This document shows, piece by piece, positions 8,801 through 12,048 of a stretch of 12,048 nucleotides of DNA (position 1 is its first letter; every line of letters begins with the position of its first letter). A program made the position numbers and the translations under genes. A model generated the notes under the pieces. It saw only the letters and a program-made list of their open reading frames with translations, was not told where the DNA came from and did not search any database. The stretch is from contig CAUSGX010000020.1 in NCBI GenBank assembly GCA_963531535.1, positions 1 to 12,048 of the forward strand, in the 5' to 3' direction. Source of the stretch: HOT-345 sp963531535. GTDB lineage: Bacteria; Patescibacteriota; Gracilibacteria; Absconditabacterales; Absconditicoccaceae.

Positions 8801-9075
8801 ATGATAGTGCTTGGAAATGGAGGTGTAAAGGAAGGAATGGAGGAACTTCAACTGAGTGTTCTGCTACAAAAAAGGAAAATCCCCCTTCTCCTAGACCAGG
8901 AGGTGGAGGATGATGTAATCCTCCTTGTCCTACTTGATATAGATGTGAGAACCATTACGCACGAACTCAAGATCCTGGGCACAAATATCATGGAGGAAGA
9001 TGTGTTAGAGTTGCTCCTCCCCATCCTTGACCATGACCACATCCGTCTCAGCCTTGAGATAATAGACGCGGATAA
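5875..9075 (+). CDS. Giant Cys-rich surface protein with YadA/tail-fibre-like beta-roll head
   Basis: 1066 aa with 19 in-frame UGA codons; ATG at 5875, TAA at 9073-9075. The basic N-terminus and hydrophobic stretch to about residue 40 form a signal peptide or anchor. Residues about 80-240 carry short repeats of the type VIGGHDN, AIIGGSNN, SIIAGSK, TIVGGEN, FIVGGQN and VLIGKN, like the left-handed beta-roll head of YadA-family adhesins, then GLNTNNPQAALDI (about 250-262) as in trimeric tail-fibre and adhesin stalks. Residues about 409-500 are a growth-factor-receptor-like Cys-rich repeat (CDTCEVGTYSVNG, CTNKPANSHY, CDAGYHNVG). About 500-825 hold further modules of the NGxC..W.W.C.G..GG..C kind. 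Residues 828-974 are the module shared with the protein encoded at 10318-12048, including a Pro-rich linker near 926-938. The tail is Gly/Pro/His-rich (CPTGYRCEN; PPHPGPGPHPSQPG). Adhesion or host attachment is inferred. No membrane anchor is seen at the C-terminus. Confidence 0.9.
8356..8796 (+). repeat. Inverted-repeat arm 1: shared C-terminal module of the surface proteins
   Basis: These 441 bp match the reverse complement of 10645-11079 (435 bp) almost codon for codon; the only length difference seen is 6 bp in the Pro linker. The longest exact match I traced is 92 bp, 8497-8588 against 10847-10938, including synonymous positions. This indicates a recent duplication or ongoing gene conversion. 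Confidence 0.9.
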
Positions 9076-9101
9076 TTGAAAAGAGCCTCCTATGTTTATA
9101 C

Positions 9102-9130
9102 AAAAAACCACCCATTGGGTGGTTTTTTTT
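9102..9130. terminator. Bidirectional terminator between converging genes
   Basis: A perfect 12-bp stem, AAAAAACCACCC (9102-9113) pairing with GGGTGGTTTTTT (9117-9128) over a 3-nt loop, with T tracts in both directions. It lies between the TAA of the surface protein (9075) and the TAG of the regulator gene (9145) and can serve both. Confidence 0.93.
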
Positions 9131-9144
9131 ATTTACTTGATATC

Positions 9145-10158
9145 CTACATTTCATTGATAACTTCGTATTTGAGATCCAGATTTCCAAAAAATGCGAACC
9201 CAATAATTTTTTTTACTCAAGCTGTTTTGAGTTTAATTGCAGTTTCATTTAAGGTTGCACCAGAGCCAACAAAGTCATCTATTAAAAGAACGGTATTGTA
9301 GTCAATATCTTCCTCTCTGATGAAAATAGTATTTTTAGCATTTTGTATTCTGTCCTCAGGTCTTTTCAAAGATTTTTGTGGAATGAGAATTTTACTCGGA
9401 GAATATTTTATTAGAGGAATACGAGGAATTGAGGGATCTAGAAGTTGATCTACGAGGTCTAAGATCTGTACTTTACGAGAGATGCTTGGTGGAGTAAGTG
9501 CTATTGCATTGATATCAAAGGTTGTTAAGAGACATTCAAGATTACGATAAAAAAGAGAAATCAGACTTTTTAATTGTTGTTTGTCTTGATGCTGTTTTGC
9601 AAAAAACATTTGTTCAGATAGTGCTCCTCTCCCAAATTCACCTCGAGTATAGGCATCAGCATAAAAAAGCCTATCTAAGGCAGAATATTGGTGTTTTATT
9701 TTAAACTGATTGGTGACGTTCAGTAAACCACATTGAGTGCGATAATGATTGATTTGTTGATTTATAGCGTCAAAAGCGCTTATCTTATCTTTGGGATTGA
9801 GATCTCTTTTTTTACATCGAAGGAGAAACCCCTCAACTCATTCTAGGATGCGGCCATCACTATCATACTTAAAAAATTTCTCATCAAGAAGTTTTGCTTC
9901 CTCATAGGGAAATGGATTTTTATGTATAGATGAAAAATCTGTTTTTCCTTCTTCCTTATCCACTTGAGGAATAAGGTAAGCGCTGTGTGCCCCCGATCAG
10001 ATCTTACTGATTTCTCAGTTTTGAAAAAGCTCTTTGAGATACTTGTTAGCGGTTGGTCTGCTGATATTGAGTGCTTCAGCAATCTGAGAAAGCTTTCTCT
10101 TTTCTCAGTCCTGCAGTAGTGAACGTATTGATTTGAGAAGATGAAATGATGTATTCAT
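9145..10158 (-). CDS. Winged-helix transcriptional regulator fused to a phosphoribosyltransferase domain
   Basis: 337 aa with five in-frame UGA codons; ATG at 10156-10158, TAG at 9145-9147. Residues about 5-60 form a winged helix-turn-helix (KLSQIAEALNISRPTANKYL, KELFQNGEISKIGSG, AYLIP); Gly18, Gly48 and Gly54 are UGA. A middle region of about 150 residues (.. DRLFYADAYTRGEFGRGALS ..) is not recognised. The C-terminal part is a type I phosphoribosyltransferase with the PRPP-binding loop VLLIDDFVGSGATL at about residues 290-303, two adjacent Asp and the GSGAT turn intact, followed by LKTAGVKKIIGFAFFG. The order HTH then PRTase recalls PurR of Bacillus, which binds PRPP, but the middle region differs, so the ligand is unknown. 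Three operator-like boxes overlap its promoter, which suggests autoregulation. The gene sits alone between two terminators and between the inverted surface-protein modules. Confidence 0.88.
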
Positions 10159-10180
10159 TCTATTTCTTTTTAGATAAAAT

Positions 10181-10217
10181 TTTACTGTAAATGTTTACTG
10201 TAAAAGTTTACAGTAAA
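10181..10217. promoter_or_regulatory. Three operator boxes, 11 bp each with 13-bp period
   Basis: TTTACTGTAAA occurs at 10181-10191 and 10194-10204, and its exact reverse complement TTTACAGTAAA at 10207-10217. Starts are 13 bp apart. Boxes two and three make the palindrome ACTGTAAA-AG-TTTACAGT (10197-10214). Each box is itself symmetrical apart from its centre. They begin at the -10 element of the regulator's promoter and run over the expected transcription start and 5' leader, the usual position for repressor sites. The likely binder is the adjacent winged-helix protein; this is inferred. Confidence 0.8.
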
Positions 10218-10244
10218 TTATAGTAAAATTTTTATAAAAAGCAA
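10217..10244 (-). promoter_or_regulatory. Promoter of the HTH-phosphoribosyltransferase gene
   Basis: On the minus strand TTGCTT (10239-10244) and a perfect TATAAT (10217-10222) are 16 bp apart, 59 bp upstream of the ATG at 10158. Transcription would start near 10210, inside the operator boxes. Confidence 0.75.
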
Positions 10245-10262
10245 TTGTTTATTTATTTTTTT

Positions 10263-10302
10263 AATAGGAAAAACCACCCAAGGGGTGGTTCTTTGTCCTA
10301 TT
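10263..10302 (-). terminator. Terminator of the BspA-repeat surface-protein gene
   Basis: The inner stem AACCACCC (10272-10279) pairs with GGGTGGTT (10283-10290), and the outer stem AATAGGA (10263-10269) pairs with TCCTATT (10296-10302). On the minus strand the inner hairpin is followed by five T. It lies 16 bp after the TAA at 10318. The inner stem is the same as the core of the terminator at 9102-9130. Confidence 0.85.
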
Positions 10303-10317
10303 AGATAGAAAGTTTAA

Positions 10318-12048
10318 TTAATCTCTATAGGGGGATTTATATCATCACTCTATTTCATCTAGTCTTTTCTTTGCACTACAAATATCTGGTGATCATCAAT
10401 GCTTCCCCTTACATACCCATAGCCACGGGAGATGATGATCATGGAGTCTGTTTAGAGGATCGTCTTCAAAATCTCCAGCTATACAACCATTGGCGGTATT
10501 TGTAGCAGGTTGAGAAGTATAGCTTCACGGGTAAACTTTACATTGTCCATCTATTGGAGCAGGCTTAGCTACCGAACATTCAGCTGAAGTTCCTCAGTTT
10601 TTACCTTTACACTTCCACTTCCAACTATTGAAACCATCAGTGGTAATATCCTCATATTCTCCAGCTACACATCCATTAGCTGTAGAAGTAGCTGGTTGAG
10701 AAGCATGAGTTCACGGATAGGTTTTACATTGCCCGTTGATTTTTAATTGTGCAGGTGGTCCTGGAGGAGGTGGCGGAGTTTGTGGCCTATTACAATCCAG
10801 CTTCGGTCCGATAGAACTACATGCTACATCTGAGAGTCTGTTAGAGTTATTATCTACACAGATTGAGCGATTTACCTCTCTCCATTGACACTGTGGTTTG
10901 CTCTCGCATTGTTGTTTAGTGTCTTCTGTTATTGTTGGCTTTGGTGGAAGTTCTCTATAACAAAATCCTTCTAGTCCAGCAGGAAGTCCTTCACACGCTA
11001 CCTGAACTCTTCCCTGAGACACAAAACAATTACATTTTTCTTCTTTTTTACATTCCCACTTTACGCATTTCCCATTACTTGCTGTAAATCCTGATGGACA
11101 TGTAGGAGTAGAAGACGGAGTGTCACATTTAGTTTTGATTTGAGGGAGGGTAGCCTCAACATTATTAATCTTAATTATACAAGGATATCCGGTTTGGCAT
11201 CCGGGAATAGTCTTATTTAAAGTAATTCTTATATATCAGGTTGCATCATAGTAAGTTTGTCTCGTTCTAAATTCATATTCTCCAGATTCTATCCAAGGTT
11301 TTGCATTTGCTTTATATCCAGACATACTGATATTTAGTTTAATTTTCCCTCTAGAAGAAACAGTAGGTGAGAATTTTCAACCAGGAACAGAACCGGGACT
11401 TTTTTCGGTATAATTGGCTCTGATATAGAGATATTTTCTTGAGTAGTCCAAGATAAAGTCTCTAGAAGGGCTCTTCATAACTGTCTTCATTTCTTCTAAG
11501 GTCTCTGCCTGAGAATGTATTGATGTATCAATAGTTCCCTGTGTTGGGAAAGTAGTAGGATCAGGAGTATAACATGCGTCACAACTATTCAATCCCATAT
11601 TTACAAAGTTTCACTTCTTCGCAGACCAATTCACCCAAGTACAGTACGGTTGATTGGTTTTGAAAGCTGTAGCACTAGTAAACATACCTTCTAACCTATC
11701 ATCTGAGATTTGATTAATTCTTCGATTATTGAGGGGTTGATTGAATGCATATGCTTTATAAAACATAGAGCTCATATCAGTTACCTTACTAGTATCCCAA
11801 TTATTGAGGGGTTGATTGAATGCATATGCTCAATTGAACATACTTCACATATCAGTTACCTTGCTAGTATCCCAATTATTGAGCGGTTGATTGAATGCGT
11901 GTGCCCAATCGAACATAAAGCTCATAGTAGTTACCTTACTAGTATCCCAATTATTGAGCGGTTGATTGAATGCGTGTGCCCAATAGAACATATAGCTCAT
12001 AGTAGTTACCTTACTAGTATCCCAATTATTGAGCGGTTGATTGAATGC
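10318..12048 (-). CDS. Surface protein with BspA/DUF285 repeats and Cys-rich C-terminus (5' end outside window)
   Basis: 576 codons plus TAA (10318-10320) are visible; the start lies beyond 12048. Twelve UGA codons are in frame, including two UGA-UGA pairs near the end. Visible residues 1-115 are DUF285/BspA-type repeats (AFNQPLNNWDTSKVT, MSSMF) of 25 residues. A spacer (SCDACYTPDP) and a likely beta-sandwich region (about 215-300; GKIKLNISMSGYKAN, EYEFRTRQTYYDATG) follow. Residues 324-468 are the module shared with the surface protein at 5875-9075: CKKEEKCNCFVSQGRVQVAC, PTITEDTKQQCESKPQCQW, a Pro linker, then a GQCKTYP..TSQPAT-type unit. A second, diverged copy of that unit (GQCKVYP.. DICSAKK) starts 62 residues later. 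DUF285 repeats are known from bacterial surface proteins, including BspA and mycoplasma lipoproteins, so adhesion is plausible. Expression control lies outside the window. Confidence 0.9.
10645..11079 (-). repeat. Inverted-repeat arm 2: shared C-terminal module
   Basis: This is the partner of 8356-8796 in the opposite orientation, encoding the Cys-rich segment, Pro linker and first GxCK unit of the BspA-repeat protein. At one site the codon before GGA-ACT-TCA, just beyond the arm, is TGA here and GGA in the other copy, which shows UGA standing for Gly. Confidence 0.9.
11721..12048 (-). repeat. 75-bp tandem coding repeats (DUF285 units)
   Basis: Units begin near 11721, 11796, 11871, 11946 and 12021, exactly 75 bp apart, and continue past the window edge. 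The units nearest the right edge are almost identical in DNA; those toward the left diverge, with one carrying two UGA codons. Each encodes one 25-residue DUF285 repeat. Confidence 0.92.

Noticed and set aside
5875..9075. Selenocysteine at the UGA codons of the Cys-rich protein
   Set aside because: There are 19 UGA in this gene and others in genes without Cys, and no hairpin resembling a SECIS element was seen after them.
8356..11079. Composite transposon with inverted terminal repeats
   Set aside because: The repeats are coding modules inside two surface proteins; no transposase, target duplication or terminal motif is present.
11821..11871. UGA as tryptophan (code 4), suggested by a DUF285 repeat with TGA where neighbours have TGG
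   Set aside because: The same unit also has TGA where a neighbour has Ser, while lipobox, M23, HTH and paralogue comparisons all demand Gly; a TGG to TGA change simply gives Trp to Gly here.
1747..12048. Many genes looking like pseudogenes split by UGA stops
   Set aside because: Frame, composition and domain order continue across every UGA, and no UAA or UAG interrupts; recoding explains all of them.
11721..12048. Evenly spaced repeats as a CRISPR array
   Set aside because: The 75-bp units are fully coding and similar along their whole length, with no unique spacers.

Overview
The window comes from an AT-rich bacterium that reads UGA as glycine (genetic code 25, known from Gracilibacteria/BD1-5 and Absconditabacteria/SR1). 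Eight genes are interrupted by in-frame UGA, about 57 in total by hand count. When UGA is read as Gly they merge into long proteins that end only in UAA or UAG. The reading is supported internally. UGA falls on the glycine before and after the lipobox cysteine of one lipoprotein, and on the Gly of the 'xGTPV' strand of an M23-like domain. At one position two paralogous proteins in this window carry UGA in one copy and GGA in the other. UGG remains the tryptophan codon. All gene boundaries below use this code.

Left part (1-3373, minus strand). A compact run of genes is read leftward from a candidate promoter near 2650: a 104-aa membrane protein, a 177-aa lipoprotein, a 293-aa multi-pass membrane protein, a 128-aa membrane protein, and a gene leaving the window that joins the start of a MIP18/SufT-like domain to a DnaE-type OB fold. 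Upstream of that promoter, behind its own terminator, lies a 210-aa lipoprotein with a Cys-rich segment, a DUF333 domain and a protease-inhibitor-I78-like tail.

Middle (3374-9075, plus strand). A 355-bp divergent intergenic region is followed by a 674-aa secreted EnvC-like protein (coiled coil, degenerate M23 domain, lysozyme-like domain). Next is a 1066-aa surface protein with its own promoter: a YadA/tail-fibre-like beta-roll head followed by a long Cys-rich region and a Pro-rich linker.

Right part (9076-12048, minus strand). A 337-aa winged-helix plus phosphoribosyltransferase regulator has a strong promoter overlapped by three 11-bp boxes spaced 13 bp apart. To its right is the 3' part of a second surface protein with BspA/DUF285 repeats. 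Its Cys-rich/Pro-rich C-terminal module is nearly identical in DNA to that of the first surface protein but inverted. The two modules therefore form an inverted repeat of about 440 bp flanking the regulator, and similar hairpin terminators bound the regulator on both sides. Recombination between the repeats would flip the regulator segment and exchange the tails of the two surface proteins. This is the most novel arrangement in the window, but it is an inference.

No tRNA, rRNA, CRISPR array, transposase or integrase was seen.
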